Shown one piece after another: positions 53,251-62,412 of a stretch of DNA of 64,000 bases. The translations under genes and the position numbers were made by a program. Each line of letters opens with the position of its first letter. Position 1 is the stretch's first letter. The notes under the pieces were generated by a model. It saw nothing but the letters and a program-made list of their open reading frames with translations, did not search any database and was not told the origin of the DNA. Origin of the DNA: Pseudomonas chlororaphis subsp. chlororaphis (lineage in GTDB: Bacteria > Pseudomonadota > Gammaproteobacteria > Pseudomonadales > Pseudomonadaceae); assembly GCF_003945765.1 (NCBI RefSeq), contig NZ_CP027712.1, forward strand, positions 3,410,001-3,474,000, in the 5' to 3' direction.

Positions 53251-53403
53251 CTAGTAACCTCTGAAGATATCCCCGATGCTGATAGTCGGATGCCCCGTGT
53301 GTCGCGCCGTCCCTTGGTGGACGAGGGACGGCCTTGGGGCAAGAAGGGCACTCAGGAAAATGACCAGCGTCAAGACGGCCAGTAGAAAACCAAATCGGCG
53401 CAT
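53251..53403 (-). CDS. Small single-helix membrane peptide, hypothetical
   Basis: 50 residues from the ATG at 53403, which has a near-perfect GGAGG ribosome-binding site five bases upstream. The N-terminal helix (FGFLLAVLTLVIFLSALLA) is a membrane anchor or signal sequence; a short polar tail ends in TISIGDIFRGY. It is the last frame of the amine cluster, 68 bases after the imine-reductase-like gene. No family recognised. The ribosome-binding site and clean hydrophobic segment favour a real gene. Confidence 0.5.
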   Translation of the reverse strand: MRRFGFLLAVLTLVIFLSALLAPRPSLVHQGTARHTGHPTISIGDIFRGY

Positions 53404-53471
53404 ATGATCCTCCAGCGATTTTTTATGATTGTTGTCGTCGGGTTCGATCCGAGAGGCCTGTAACCGCGCAG

Positions 53472-54392
53472 TCATGCCTCTTTCGAGGTGTCGTGCTCGC
53501 GGGCGAACACCTGGGTGGCGGCCACGATGTCCTGCTCGCCATAGCCCATCGATTCCGCGCGCTGCACGACCTGACACACGGCGTCGAACACCGGCGTCCA
53601 GGCACTTTGTGCGTGCATGGATTGGGCAATGTGCGCGAAGGCGCCCGCATGCACATCAAGCCTCGCCTGATCGCCCGCGAAATCCCGCGCTTCGAGCCGG
53701 CGTACCGCTTCCTCGAGTGCGTCGGCGATGAAAAAGCGTGACGTGTCGAGCAGGAGCCGGGCCGTTTTCGAAACAGGCATGCCAAACCGATCGCTCGCAC
53801 CCACGGCCTCGAAAAATGCAACCATCGCGGCAAATGCATGGGCGTGGAGCACGGTCGCAAAGGCGAATGCTTGTTCCCAGGGAAGGAACACCGTATGGCC
53901 GGCGAGTACTTCAAGTAGCGCCCGATGCTGCTCGAAGGCCTCACGGTCGCCGGTATGGATGCAGTGACTTTCACGATGGCCGACGTTGCGAGGGTAGGCC
54001 ACGATCGCCCCTTTGACGTAATGACCTCCCGCCCGATTGATCAGCGCCTGAAGCGCCAGGCCCTCGTCCTTGGCGTTGGTCGTGTAATCGACGATCGTGC
54101 GCTTGGCGAGTGCACGCGCCACACCCGGCATCCCAAGCACCTCGTGTGTCGCGTGGTTGTCCAGCAGCACGAAGATCGCGACCGGGCTTGCGCTCAGCGC
54201 GGCTTCGGCAGAGTCGCAGAGGTGAGCGCCGGCGGCCACGAGCGCTGCGGCCTTGCCGGGTGATCGATTCCAGATCGCTACGCGTTTGCCTTGCTTGAGA
54301 AACGCTTGCGCCATGATTGTTCCCATGGCCCCGAGTCCGACTACGGACACATCAAAGTCGGAGCAGGCATCATTGTGTTCGCCCACAGTCAA
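53472..54392 (-). CDS. Imine-reductase-like NAD(P)-dependent oxidoreductase
   Basis: 306 residues of the 3-hydroxyisobutyrate-dehydrogenase fold: Rossmann motif VVGLGAMGTIMAQAFLKQGK followed by VAIWNRSPGKA, then a helical dimerisation domain. The WNR cofactor motif and KGAIVAYPRNVG are signatures of imine reductases, whose substrates are cyclic imines such as 1-pyrroline or 1-piperideine. These are the compounds that aminoaldehydes form spontaneously, and the neighbours are diamine aminotransferases and an aminoaldehyde dehydrogenase. A beta-hydroxyacid dehydrogenase is the alternative, but the Lys-containing active site of that family is not evident. Confidence 0.75.
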   Translation of the reverse strand: MTVGEHNDACSDFDVSVVGLGAMGTIMAQAFLKQGKRVAIWNRSPGKAAALVAAGAHLCDSAEAALSASPVAIFVLLDNHATHEVLGMPGVARALAKRTIVDYTTNAKDEGLALQALINRAGGHYVKGAIVAYPRNVGHRESHCIHTGDREAFEQHRALLEVLAGHTVFLPWEQAFAFATVLHAHAFAAMVAFFEAVGASDRFGMPVSKTARLLLDTSRFFIADALEEAVRRLEARDFAGDQARLDVHAGAFAHIAQSMHAQSAWTPVFDAVCQVVQRAESMGYGEQDIVAATQVFAREHDTSKEA

Positions 54393-54478
54393 ACCCTCAT
54401 GATTATTGTTTTACGTGATTGGTGAAGTTATCCGCACCGCCAACGGGTGCAGCCTTTAGCGGCCGTGCAAGCCCCAGC

Positions 54479-55858
54479 TCACAGAAGGTTCTGTGACCGA
54501 GCCCAGTGCGTTGCGTCATCCAACGTCCTACCAAATGCGTTGAAGATCGCATCAACATCGTCCTGCGTCGTAATCAGCGGCGGACAGAAGGCGATCGTGT
54601 CGTAGATGGCGCGAATGATCAGCCCATGCTTGTGAGCCTGTTTGAACAGGTAGCTACCCAACGCACCTGGCTGGGCGAATGGTTGGCGGGTGGACTTGTC
54701 CGCAACCAGTTCGATCCCGCCCATCAGCCCGACACCTCGGGCATTGCCTACCAATGGGTGGTTTTCGAAAGCGCGCAGCCGGTGCTGGAACACAGGGGTC
54801 AAGCGCTGAACATGGCCAACCAGGTCGCGTTCCTCGATGATGCGGATGTTTTCCAGCGCGACCGCGGTGGCGACGGGATGGCCGCTGGTGGTCAGGCCAT
54901 GAACGAATGCCCCCAGGCGCTGGCTCTGGCTTACCAGGACGTCATGGATTGCATCGGACACCAGCAGGGCTGCCAGTGGTTGATAGGACGAGGTGAGCTG
55001 CTTGGAGAGCACCATGATATCGGGCTGGATGTCGTACAGCTGGGCGCCGAACATCGTGCCAAGCCTGCCAAAACCCGTAACGATTTCGTCAATCACCACG
55101 AGAATGTCGTAGCGTTTGCACACCGCCTGGATCGCCGCCCAGTAGCCTTGGGGAGGTGGAATCACGCCGCCTGCCGCGATCACCGGTTCGCCGATGAACG
55201 CGGCGATGGTTTCCGGCCCTTCGGCCAGGATGTAGCGTTCCAGTTCATTCGCCAGACGCGCCGAAAAGGCTTCTTCCGTTTCTCCAGGCCGGGCAAAGCG
55301 GTAGAAGTTCGGGCACGTCAGGTGATGGACAGGGATTGCCGGCAGATCGAAATCGCGATGAATCGACGGTATGCCGGTCAAGCTCGCGGAGGCGACGGTG
55401 GTGCCGTGATAGGCCTGCTGGCGGGAGATGAATTTCTTCTTGTTTGGTTTGCCCTGCGCGTTGTTCACGTACCAGACCACCTTCACCACCGAGTCGTTGG
55501 CCTCGGAACCTGAGTTGGTGAAGAACGCATGATTCAGATCGCCGGGCGCCAGCTCGGCCAGTTTGGCGGCGAGCGCTGCCGCTGGAGCATGGGTCTTGTG
55601 GCTGAAGCTGTGGTAGTAGGGCAGCTGTTTGAACTGCTCGACGGCCGCGTCGACCAGGCGCTTTTCACTGAAGCCCAAGGCAACGCTCCATAGGCCCGAC
55701 ATGGCTTCGATGTAGGCATTGCCCTGGTCATCGAAGACCCGCACGCCGTCCCCACCGGCGATCACGAATGGCCCGACCTCTTGGTGCTGCGCCAGGTTGG
55801 TGTAGGGATGAATGAGTGAAGACAGATCGTTCTGAACGATTGAAGTGGCAGTGCTCAT
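54479..55858 (-). CDS. Class III aminotransferase, putrescine/omega-amino acid:pyruvate type
   Basis: 459 residues from the ATG at 55858. PLP fold type I: FTNSGSEANDSVVKVVWYVN phosphate-binding loop, YHGTTVASASLTGI, GEPVIAAGGVIPPPQGYW, VIDEIVTGFGRLG (PLP-ring Asp) and Schiff-base Lys in MVLSKQLTSSYQPLAALL. The pattern is that of SpuC-type putrescine:pyruvate and beta-alanine:pyruvate aminotransferases. It would convert a diamine or omega-amino acid to an aldehyde with pyruvate as acceptor. It is the second aminotransferase of the cluster, 97 bases after the EctB-like one, in the same direction. Confidence 0.87.
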   Translation of the reverse strand: MSTATSIVQNDLSSLIHPYTNLAQHQEVGPFVIAGGDGVRVFDDQGNAYIEAMSGLWSVALGFSEKRLVDAAVEQFKQLPYYHSFSHKTHAPAAALAAKLAELAPGDLNHAFFTNSGSEANDSVVKVVWYVNNAQGKPNKKKFISRQQAYHGTTVASASLTGIPSIHRDFDLPAIPVHHLTCPNFYRFARPGETEEAFSARLANELERYILAEGPETIAAFIGEPVIAAGGVIPPPQGYWAAIQAVCKRYDILVVIDEIVTGFGRLGTMFGAQLYDIQPDIMVLSKQLTSSYQPLAALLVSDAIHDVLVSQSQRLGAFVHGLTTSGHPVATAVALENIRIIEERDLVGHVQRLTPVFQHRLRAFENHPLVGNARGVGLMGGIELVADKSTRQPFAQPGALGSYLFKQAHKHGLIIRAIYDTIAFCPPLITTQDDVDAIFNAFGRTLDDATHWARSQNLL

Positions 55859-55955
55859 TGGCTCATGTTCCTGTCGCAAGCGGATGGTTGCCCGCAGGTG
55901 AGAAGGTTGGGTGCGCCATGTGTATCGGCACATGGCGCACGGCAGAACCCTGGAG

Positions 55956-57209
55956 TTACTGGCTCAGCGCTGCCGCGACCGACTCGCCGAACGCTTTCAA
56001 GCCTTCCTCAAGCTGCTCGGTCGGGGTATTCACCGGTGGCATCAGCTTGATGACTTCGCCATTCGGGCCGCAGCGGTCGACCAGCACACCTGCCTGCAGC
56101 ACGCGCTGCTGGGCATCCTTGGCGAACGCCAGGTTGCCGCGGCCGAAGTCGATGCCGGCGATCATGCCGCGGCAGCGCGCGGAGGCGACCCCAGGAATCG
56201 CTGCGAAGCCGGCAACGGCGCGCTCCATGGCCGCGCTGTTGTCGGCCAGCAATGTGAGGAACTGCTCGTCGCGCCAATAGCCGAGCGCGATCCGGGCGGT
56301 CAGGAACGCCAGCTGGTTGCCGCGGAACGTGCCGATGTGCTCGCCGGGTTGCCAGATATCCAGCTCAGCGCGAATCAACACGATCGCCATCGGCAGGCCA
56401 AAGCCGCCGATGGATTTCGCGCAGGTGATCAGGTCCGGCACGATCCCGGAACGCTCGAAGCCGAAGAAGTCTCCGGTACGGCCGCAGCCGGCCTGGATCT
56501 CGTCACAGATGAGCAGCACCCCGTGATCGCGGGTCCACTGGCGCAAGCGTTGCAGCCATTCGTTGGAGGCCGCGTAGACACCGGCCTGGATCTGCACGGA
56601 TTCGACGATCACCGCCGCCGGCAATTCCGATCCGCTGCCCTGGTCGTTGGCCAGGCGCTCGAGAAAACCAATGCTGTCGAATTCGCCGTAAGGGCTGTCT
56701 TCGTACGGCACGAACACCACGTCGCTGGACAGCCCGGGGCCGCGGCGAGTGCGGTTGCCGGTGACCGCCAGGGCCCCGGCGGTCATGCCGTGGTAAGCAC
56801 CGTAGAAGGATACGATCTTGGTGCGCCCCGTGGCCTTGCGCGCAAGCTTCAACGCGGCCTCGACGGCGTCGGCGCCGGTCGGGCCGGTGAATTGAACCTT
56901 GTAGTCCCAGCCGCGCGGCTCGAACAGGTCACGCTCGATCGCCTCCAGGAACCGACGCTTGGTGCTGGTATGCAGGTCGAGGCCATGGGTCACACCGTTG
57001 GCCGAAAGGTATTCGATCAAGGCATCGCGCATGCGCGGATCGTTGTGGCCATAGTTCAGGGCGCCGGCGCCGGCGAAGAAGTCCAGATAGTCGCGACCAT
57101 CTTCGGCGTGGATCTTGCTGCCTTGGGCCGTATCGAAGACCAGGGGCAGGTCGCGGCAATACATCCGCACGTTGGATTCGAGTCTCTCGAACGTCTCGAT
57201 ATTGTTCAT
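55956..57209 (-). CDS. Class III aminotransferase, diaminobutyrate (EctB/Dat)-like
   Basis: 417 residues. The opening ESNVRMYCRDLPLVFDTAQG, YLDFFAGAGALNYGHNDPRM, FTGPTGADAVEAALKLARKA and Schiff-base Lys in ITCAKSIGGFGLPMA match diaminobutyrate-2-oxoglutarate transaminases. No ectA or ectC lies nearby, so ectoine synthesis is not its job here. The loop that usually reads ETVQGEGG is ESVQIQAG, which may alter substrate choice. With the permease, aldehyde dehydrogenase and second aminotransferase it probably deaminates a diamine or diamino acid. Confidence 0.85.
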   Translation of the reverse strand: MNNIETFERLESNVRMYCRDLPLVFDTAQGSKIHAEDGRDYLDFFAGAGALNYGHNDPRMRDALIEYLSANGVTHGLDLHTSTKRRFLEAIERDLFEPRGWDYKVQFTGPTGADAVEAALKLARKATGRTKIVSFYGAYHGMTAGALAVTGNRTRRGPGLSSDVVFVPYEDSPYGEFDSIGFLERLANDQGSGSELPAAVIVESVQIQAGVYAASNEWLQRLRQWTRDHGVLLICDEIQAGCGRTGDFFGFERSGIVPDLITCAKSIGGFGLPMAIVLIRAELDIWQPGEHIGTFRGNQLAFLTARIALGYWRDEQFLTLLADNSAAMERAVAGFAAIPGVASARCRGMIAGIDFGRGNLAFAKDAQQRVLQAGVLVDRCGPNGEVIKLMPPVNTPTEQLEEGLKAFGESVAAALSQ

Positions 57210-57281
57210 ACATAACCTCTTGTCGTTGTCTGGGCGAGGGGCGGGACGCTGGGTCCCGGGATTTATGCGGCGTTGCTTCGA

Positions 57282-58706
57282 TCAGTGCTTGAACATCACA
57301 TGTCGCACCACGGTGTAGTCTTCCAGGCCGTACATGGAGAGGTCCTTGCCGTACCCGGACAGCTTCACGCCGCCATGGGGCATCTCGCTGACCAGCATGA
57401 AGTGGGTATTGACCCAAGTGCAGCCGTATTGCAGGCGCGCGGCCAGCCGATGGGCCCGACCTGCGTCGCAGGTCCACACCGAAGACGCCAGGCCGTAGTC
57501 GGAGTCATTGGCCCACGCCAGTGCCTGGGCTTCATCCTCGAATTCCGAAACCGTCACCACCGGGCCGAAGATTTCACGGCATACCACCTCGTCTTCCTGC
57601 TTCGCGCCGGCCAATACCGTCGGCTCGAAGAAGAATCCAGGGCCCGCGACCGGCTTGCCGCCAGTGACGACCTCGATGTGTGGAAGCGCCTTGGCACGCT
57701 GCACAAAACCCTCGACACGTTCGAAGTGCTCTTGGGTGATCAGTGGGCCCATCTGCGTCGCCGGGTCATCCTGAAGCCCGCATTTGATACTGGACACCGC
57801 CTCCCCGAGCTTGCGCACGAACTGCGCATAGACCGCCTTCTGTACATAGATGCGACAGGCAGCGGTACAGTCCTGCCCGGCGTTGTAGAAGCCGAAGGCG
57901 CTGATGCCCTCGACAGCGGCATCGATGTCGGCGTCATCGAAGATCAGCACCGGCGCCTTGCCACCCAGTTCCATGTGCATCCGCTTCACGCTGTCGGCCG
58001 TGCCTTCGATGATCCGGCTGCCGGTGCGAACGGAACCGGTGAGCGACACCATCCGGACCTGCGGGTGGTTGGTCAGCGGCTCGCCCACCGAAGCACCGCG
58101 GCCGTGGACGATGTTGACCACGCCGGCGGGGAAGATGTCGGCGAGCAGCTCTCCCAGTTTCAAGGTGGTCATCGGCGTATGTTCCGAGGGTTTCAGCACC
58201 ACGGTGTTGCCGGCGGCCAATGCCGGGCCGAGTTTCCAGGCCGCCATCAGCAACGGATAGTTCCACGGTGCGATGGAGGCGACGACGCCCACCGGGTCGC
58301 GGCGGATCATCGAGGTATGGCCCGGCAGATACTCGCCCGCCGCCGAACCCTGCAGGCAGCGAACGGCGCCGGCAAAGAAGCGGAACACGTCCGATACGGC
58401 TGGCAGCTCGTCCTGCAGCACGGCAGTGAAAGGCTTGCCGCAGTTGTCCGCCTCCAGGCGAGCGAACACTTGCGCCTGTGCATCGATGCGGTCGGCGAGC
58501 TTGAGCAACAACGCCGCGCGATCCTTGGGGGGTGTTTGTGACCACGCCTCATAAGCCGCGCTTGCGCTCTGGACCGATGCGTGAACCTGGGAGCGGCTCG
58601 CCTCGGCGGTCTGCACCAGGACACTGCCCAGGGAAGGGTTGTACACGGCCAGGCTTTCGCCTTCGCCGGCCACGAGCACACCATTGATCAGCAGTTTGGT
58701 TTGCAT
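57282..58706 (-). CDS. Gamma-aminobutyraldehyde dehydrogenase-like (PatD type)
   Basis: 474 residues from the ATG at 58706, the same length as E. coli PatD. Aldehyde dehydrogenase motifs: [32 protein letters not shown], catalytic-base Glu in [14 protein letters not shown], nucleophile Cys in [15 protein letters not shown], and [12 protein letters not shown]. The similarity is to 4-aminobutyraldehyde and betaine-type dehydrogenases. It oxidises the aminoaldehyde made by the aminotransferases to an amino acid with NAD. It lies in the middle of the amine cluster, between the permease and the EctB-like gene. Confidence 0.87.
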   Translation of the reverse strand: MQTKLLINGVLVAGEGESLAVYNPSLGSVLVQTAEASRSQVHASVQSASAAYEAWSQTPPKDRAALLLKLADRIDAQAQVFARLEADNCGKPFTAVLQDELPAVSDVFRFFAGAVRCLQGSAAGEYLPGHTSMIRRDPVGVVASIAPWNYPLLMAAWKLGPALAAGNTVVLKPSEHTPMTTLKLGELLADIFPAGVVNIVHGRGASVGEPLTNHPQVRMVSLTGSVRTGSRIIEGTADSVKRMHMELGGKAPVLIFDDADIDAAVEGISAFGFYNAGQDCTAACRIYVQKAVYAQFVRKLGEAVSSIKCGLQDDPATQMGPLITQEHFERVEGFVQRAKALPHIEVVTGGKPVAGPGFFFEPTVLAGAKQEDEVVCREIFGPVVTVSEFEDEAQALAWANDSDYGLASSVWTCDAGRAHRLAARLQYGCTWVNTHFMLVSEMPHGGVKLSGYGKDLSMYGLEDYTVVRHVMFKH

Positions 58707-58785
58707 ATCGATTCTCGCCATTGAACGGCAAACCCGGGGGCTTGCCTTGTGGTTGTTGTCAGAACGCTCGATTGAAGGGCGATCG

Positions 58786-60117
58786 CTACACCAGGGCATC
58801 CGCTACAGGGCTGCGGAAGAGGCTGGTACGGCAGGCGAGATAAACGGCGCCTATGCCCAGCCAGCCACAGCCCATGATCAGTGCGTCTTTATCCAGGCTG
58901 GCGAGCATCCAGGCGGCCGTGACCAGGCCAATGAGGGGGAAGATCACACCTCGCAGAAGCCCGGCTCCGTCTTTGACGCGGGCATCGAAGGTCAGCCGCA
59001 ACGCGCAAAGATTGACTGCGGTGAAGGCGAGAAAGGCGCCGAAGTTCACCAGAGACGTCGCGGTGGCGATCGTCAGTCCAAAACCTACAGTGCCGAAGGC
59101 ACCGCAGAGCAGGATGTTGAAGGCCGGCGTCTTGTAGCGAGGGTGCAGCGCGCCGAACAACGTGCGGGGCAGTTGGTTATCTCGGCCGAGGGCGTACAGC
59201 AGCCGACCCACGCTCGCCTGGAACGACATGCCCGCGGCGAAGTGGGCGATGATGATGCCTGCCAATACCACGGCGAAGAACAGGTCCCCGCCGATCATCC
59301 GGGCAATCTCGAATGCCGCGCCATCCACATTCACGAACTCGAGGGAGGGATGGGCCAGATACATGAAGTACGAGGAGCCGACGTACACCGCACCACCGAT
59401 CAAGGCGACCAGCAGAATGGCGCGTGGAATCGTCCGGCTCGGATCCCTGGTTTCCTCGCTGAGCGTGGACAGCGCGTCGAAGCCCAGGAATGAATAGGCG
59501 GCAATGGCCGCGCCGGCCATGGTCGTGGCGAACGGCACTTGCTGGTTGAAGAACGGCTTGGCCGACAGCAGCCCACCAGGGCCGTTGGCGACAGTGATGT
59601 AATGCCAGCAGAGACCGATGAACACGGCAATGATGGCAAGCTGTACCAGCATCAGTAAGACGTTGAACCGGTTCGCCACCTGGATGCCCAGGATATTCAG
59701 CAGCGTCGTGCTGACAATGAAACCCAGGATCCATACCCACTGCGGCACATCGGGAAAGGCCATGTTCAGATAGCTGGCGCCGAGCAACCAGATCAGCATC
59801 GGAATGAAGAAGTAGTCGAGCAGGGCGGCCCAGCCCACCATGAACCCGAGATTCGCATTCAGCATCTTGCGGGTATAGGTATAGGCCGAACCGGCTGCCG
59901 GGAACACCCTGACCAGGCGACCGTAGCTCAACGCGGTGAAAATGACGCCGATCGCCGCGATCCCATAGGACATTGCCGTGGTGTTCTGGCTTGCCTGCGA
60001 GATGACCCCATAGGTGCCGAAGACAATCAACGGGGCAAGGAATGCCAAACCGAAGAGCAGAACGGAAAACGGGCCCAGGGTGCGCTTCAACGAAGCGTTC
60101 GGGGTTGATTCGTTCAT
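58786..60117 (-). CDS. APC-family amine permease, putrescine importer type
   Basis: 443 residues from the ATG at 60117, which has AGGGG eight bases upstream; a GTG three codons earlier is the alternative. About 12 membrane helices, with the APC opening [40 protein letters not shown] and [20 protein letters not shown]. The pattern is that of PuuP/PlaP-type putrescine importers. It starts 12 bases after the alcohol dehydrogenase stop and so belongs to the same transcript. The substrate is likely a diamine or amino alcohol. Confidence 0.87.
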   Translation of the reverse strand: MNESTPNASLKRTLGPFSVLLFGLAFLAPLIVFGTYGVISQASQNTTAMSYGIAAIGVIFTALSYGRLVRVFPAAGSAYTYTRKMLNANLGFMVGWAALLDYFFIPMLIWLLGASYLNMAFPDVPQWVWILGFIVSTTLLNILGIQVANRFNVLLMLVQLAIIAVFIGLCWHYITVANGPGGLLSAKPFFNQQVPFATTMAGAAIAAYSFLGFDALSTLSEETRDPSRTIPRAILLVALIGGAVYVGSSYFMYLAHPSLEFVNVDGAAFEIARMIGGDLFFAVVLAGIIIAHFAAGMSFQASVGRLLYALGRDNQLPRTLFGALHPRYKTPAFNILLCGAFGTVGFGLTIATATSLVNFGAFLAFTAVNLCALRLTFDARVKDGAGLLRGVIFPLIGLVTAAWMLASLDKDALIMGCGWLGIGAVYLACRTSLFRSPVADALV

Positions 60118-60129
60118 GACTGACACCCC

Positions 60130-61287
60130 TCACTCTACGAAGTTGTAAGCAGCGGCGACGATTTCGCGGTAGGTCTGCACGGTCATTTCCTTGGCATTGC
60201 TGGGGTCCGAAAAGTTGTTCTTCGACTTTTCAGCAATGCTCAGGAAGTCCTCTTCGCGCACGCCCTTCACTTCGGCGAAGCGGGGAATGCCCAGGTCCCT
60301 GCTCATCTGGAACAGGTGGCCGACAGCCGCCTCGGCGGCATCGACCGGCGAGAGGTTGGGATCGATCCCCAGCGCGTAGGCAACCTGAGCGTGCCGGAGA
60401 ATGTCAGCGTCACGATTGTGGCCGAACACAAAGGGCAGGAAGATCGCGTTGCCCACGCCGTGCGGCGTGTCGTACATGCCACCGATGGCCTCGGAAATGC
60501 AGTGCACGCTGCCAACGTCCGCGTTGCCGAATGCCATGCCGGCGATCAGGCTTGCCACCAGCATCTGCTCGCGGGCCTTCAAGTTATCCGGCTCTTGCAC
60601 TGCCGGCTTGAGGTGCTGGCTGATCAAGCGGATGGCATGCAGCGCCAGACCATCGCTGATCGGATTCGATACGCGACAGGTGTAGGCTTCGATGGCATGG
60701 GTCAAGGCATCCATCCCGGTCGCGGCGGCAATCGACGACGGAAGCGTCGTGGTGATGTGCGAGTCGAGCAGGGCCAGTACTGGGCCGATTCGATAATCCA
60801 GAACGTTCATCTTGAAGTGGCGTGCGGTGTCGGTGACCACCGAGAAGCACGTCACCTCGCTACCGGTGCCCGACGTGGTAGGGATCGCCACAATAGGCGG
60901 TATGGCGTGCTTCAGTTTGAAAGAGCCCTCGTAGTCCTCGATCCGGCCCTCGTGGGTCAGGAGCAGGCTGATGGCTTTGGCTGCGTCCATCGCGCTGCCC
61001 CCGCCAATGGCCAGGAGGCCATCGATACCTTTGCCGCGGTACATCTGTGCAGCGTGATTGATGTCTGCGCTGCGAGGGTTGGCCTTGACGTCCGAGATTT
61101 CATCGAAGGAAATGCCCGATTTTTCCAGGCTGGCATACACGCTGGTCAACAGACCTGCCGCCTTAACCCCGGCATCGGTGACGATCAGGATGCGCTCCAG
61201 GCCAAGTTCACGCAGATGTTCGCCGGTGCGCTCACGCAGGCCAGGCTCCATCACAACTTTGCTGGGGAGTAAGAACTTGAATTCCAT
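60130..61287 (-). CDS. Iron-containing alcohol dehydrogenase
   Basis: 385 residues from the ATG at 61287 with an AGAGG ribosome-binding site. Group III motifs: LLAIGGGSAMDAAKAISLLL for NAD binding, PTTSGTGSEVTCFSVV, and metal ligands in DALTHAIEAYTC, ASLIAGMAFGNADVGSVHCI and DTPHGVGNAIFLPFV. It interconverts an alcohol and aldehyde with NAD(H). As the first gene of the amine cluster it may oxidise an amino alcohol to an aminoaldehyde, or detoxify the aldehyde; direction cannot be told. Confidence 0.88.
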   Translation of the reverse strand: MEFKFLLPSKVVMEPGLRERTGEHLRELGLERILIVTDAGVKAAGLLTSVYASLEKSGISFDEISDVKANPRSADINHAAQMYRGKGIDGLLAIGGGSAMDAAKAISLLLTHEGRIEDYEGSFKLKHAIPPIVAIPTTSGTGSEVTCFSVVTDTARHFKMNVLDYRIGPVLALLDSHITTTLPSSIAAATGMDALTHAIEAYTCRVSNPISDGLALHAIRLISQHLKPAVQEPDNLKAREQMLVASLIAGMAFGNADVGSVHCISEAIGGMYDTPHGVGNAIFLPFVFGHNRDADILRHAQVAYALGIDPNLSPVDAAEAAVGHLFQMSRDLGIPRFAEVKGVREEDFLSIAEKSKNNFSDPSNAKEMTVQTYREIVAAAYNFVE

Positions 61288-61434
61288 ACATACCTCTTGC
61301 CTTTGCGGCTTAGTTGTCATTGTTAAAAGGGCAGTGAAGGAGCATCAGCACCAGGCCGCAGTAACAGCCCAGACAGGTGATGTGTGGCTCGACGGTTTCG
61401 CACAAGCCGGGTTCTTGTTGTTTTGATTTCCATG

Positions 61435-61480
61435 GAACTTGAGCAACCGCAATGCGCTGCAAACGGCCAGACTCAAGTTC
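61435..61480. promoter_or_regulatory. Spaced inverted repeat upstream of the amine cluster
   Basis: Nine-base perfect arms GAACTTGAG (61435-61443) and CTCAAGTTC (61472-61480), 28 bases apart, about 150 bases upstream of the alcohol dehydrogenase start. They could be paired half-sites for an activator of the amine operon. There is no adjacent regulator gene. Confidence 0.35.
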
Positions 61481-61494
61481 TAATGGGTAAAAAG

Positions 61495-61518
61495 AGGGGC
61501 GCTAAACAACACGCCCCT
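61495..61518 (-). terminator. Rho-independent terminator of the monooxygenase-hydrolase operon
   Basis: Reading the minus strand: perfect seven-base stem AGGGGCG/CGCCCCT with a 10-base loop, followed by TCTTTTTACC. It starts 19 bases after the hydrolase stop. This is the clearest terminator in the window. Confidence 0.8.
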
Positions 61519-61536
61519 AAAATGCAACGTTTGTTT

Positions 61537-62412
61537 CTAACGCATATGGGTTGCCAAGAGAGACAGCAGCGTGCCTGACAGGGAGGGAGGGAGATCATGC
61601 CCCATCCCCGGCAACAGAACTAAGCGCGCCCCGGGAACCGCAGCGGCAGTGGCGAAACCTCCGCTGGTTGCGACCATGAGGTCTTTATCCCCATGAATGA
61701 CCAGCGTGCTGCAGCCAATCCGCCGTAGTTCTTGCGTGCGGTCGCCCGAGTTGATGATGGCGCCAATCTGCCTGGCAGTCCCGAGGTTGCCTGACTCACC
61801 GCCGCCTCGTTCCCAAGCCTGCATGGCATAGTCACGCAAGGCTTGTTCATTGCACTCAAGTGTCGAGCCAATGAGACGCATGATGTCTATATAGTCGCGA
61901 ACACTTTCATGCTGAGTCCTGGGTGGGCGGCGCAGGAGTTGCAAAATCGCTTTGAGCGCTGGCTGGCCGACTCGCAGGGAACCGGTGGTCGAGAAGATCG
62001 AGGTGAGGGTCCTGACGCGCTCAGGGTAACGGGCGGCGAGTGTCTGGGCGATCATGCCGCCCATCGACATCCCCATGACGTGCGCCGTCTCCAGTTGCAA
62101 GCCATTCATGAGCCCGATCACATCATCGGCCATGTCACCCAGGTCGTAACCTGTGGTCGGCTTGCGGAAGAACTGCTGCATGACCGTGGGTGGCGTCACC
62201 TCGGTGAAAAAGGACCTGCCCGAATCACGGTTGTCCAGCGTGATGACGCGCAATCCCTGCTCAACCAGGCCGGCGATGATCGGTTGCGGCCAATAGGTCA
62301 GTTGCAGCCCCAGGCCGACGATGAGAATGACCGGCGGGGCCGTTTCAGATCCGTGGCTGCGATAGCAGAGCCTGCGCTGGCCTGGTAATTCACAGAACCG
62401 ATCCGCGCTCAT
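61537..62412 (-). CDS. Alpha/beta-fold hydrolase, probable esterase
   Basis: 291 residues. Oxyanion region [15 protein letters not shown], nucleophile elbow [15 protein letters not shown], acid Asp in [11 protein letters not shown] and His in [12 protein letters not shown] form a complete triad. There is no signal peptide. It is encoded after a Baeyer-Villiger monooxygenase with a four-base overlap (ATGA), so the pair is translationally coupled. A natural role is to split the ester or lactone the monooxygenase makes. The substrate is unknown. Confidence 0.87.
   Translation of the reverse strand: MSADRFCELPGQRRLCYRSHGSETAPPVILIVGLGLQLTYWPQPIIAGLVEQGLRVITLDNRDSGRSFFTEVTPPTVMQQFFRKPTTGYDLGDMADDVIGLMNGLQLETAHVMGMSMGGMIAQTLAARYPERVRTLTSIFSTTGSLRVGQPALKAILQLLRRPPRTQHESVRDYIDIMRLIGSTLECNEQALRDYAMQAWERGGGESGNLGTARQIGAIINSGDRTQELRRIGCSTLVIHGDKDLMVATSGGFATAAAVPGARLVLLPGMGHDLPPSLSGTLLSLLATHMR

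Noticed and set aside
55956..57209. Ectoine biosynthesis locus
   Set aside because: Only the EctB-like aminotransferase is present; ectA and ectC are absent and the neighbours are catabolic.
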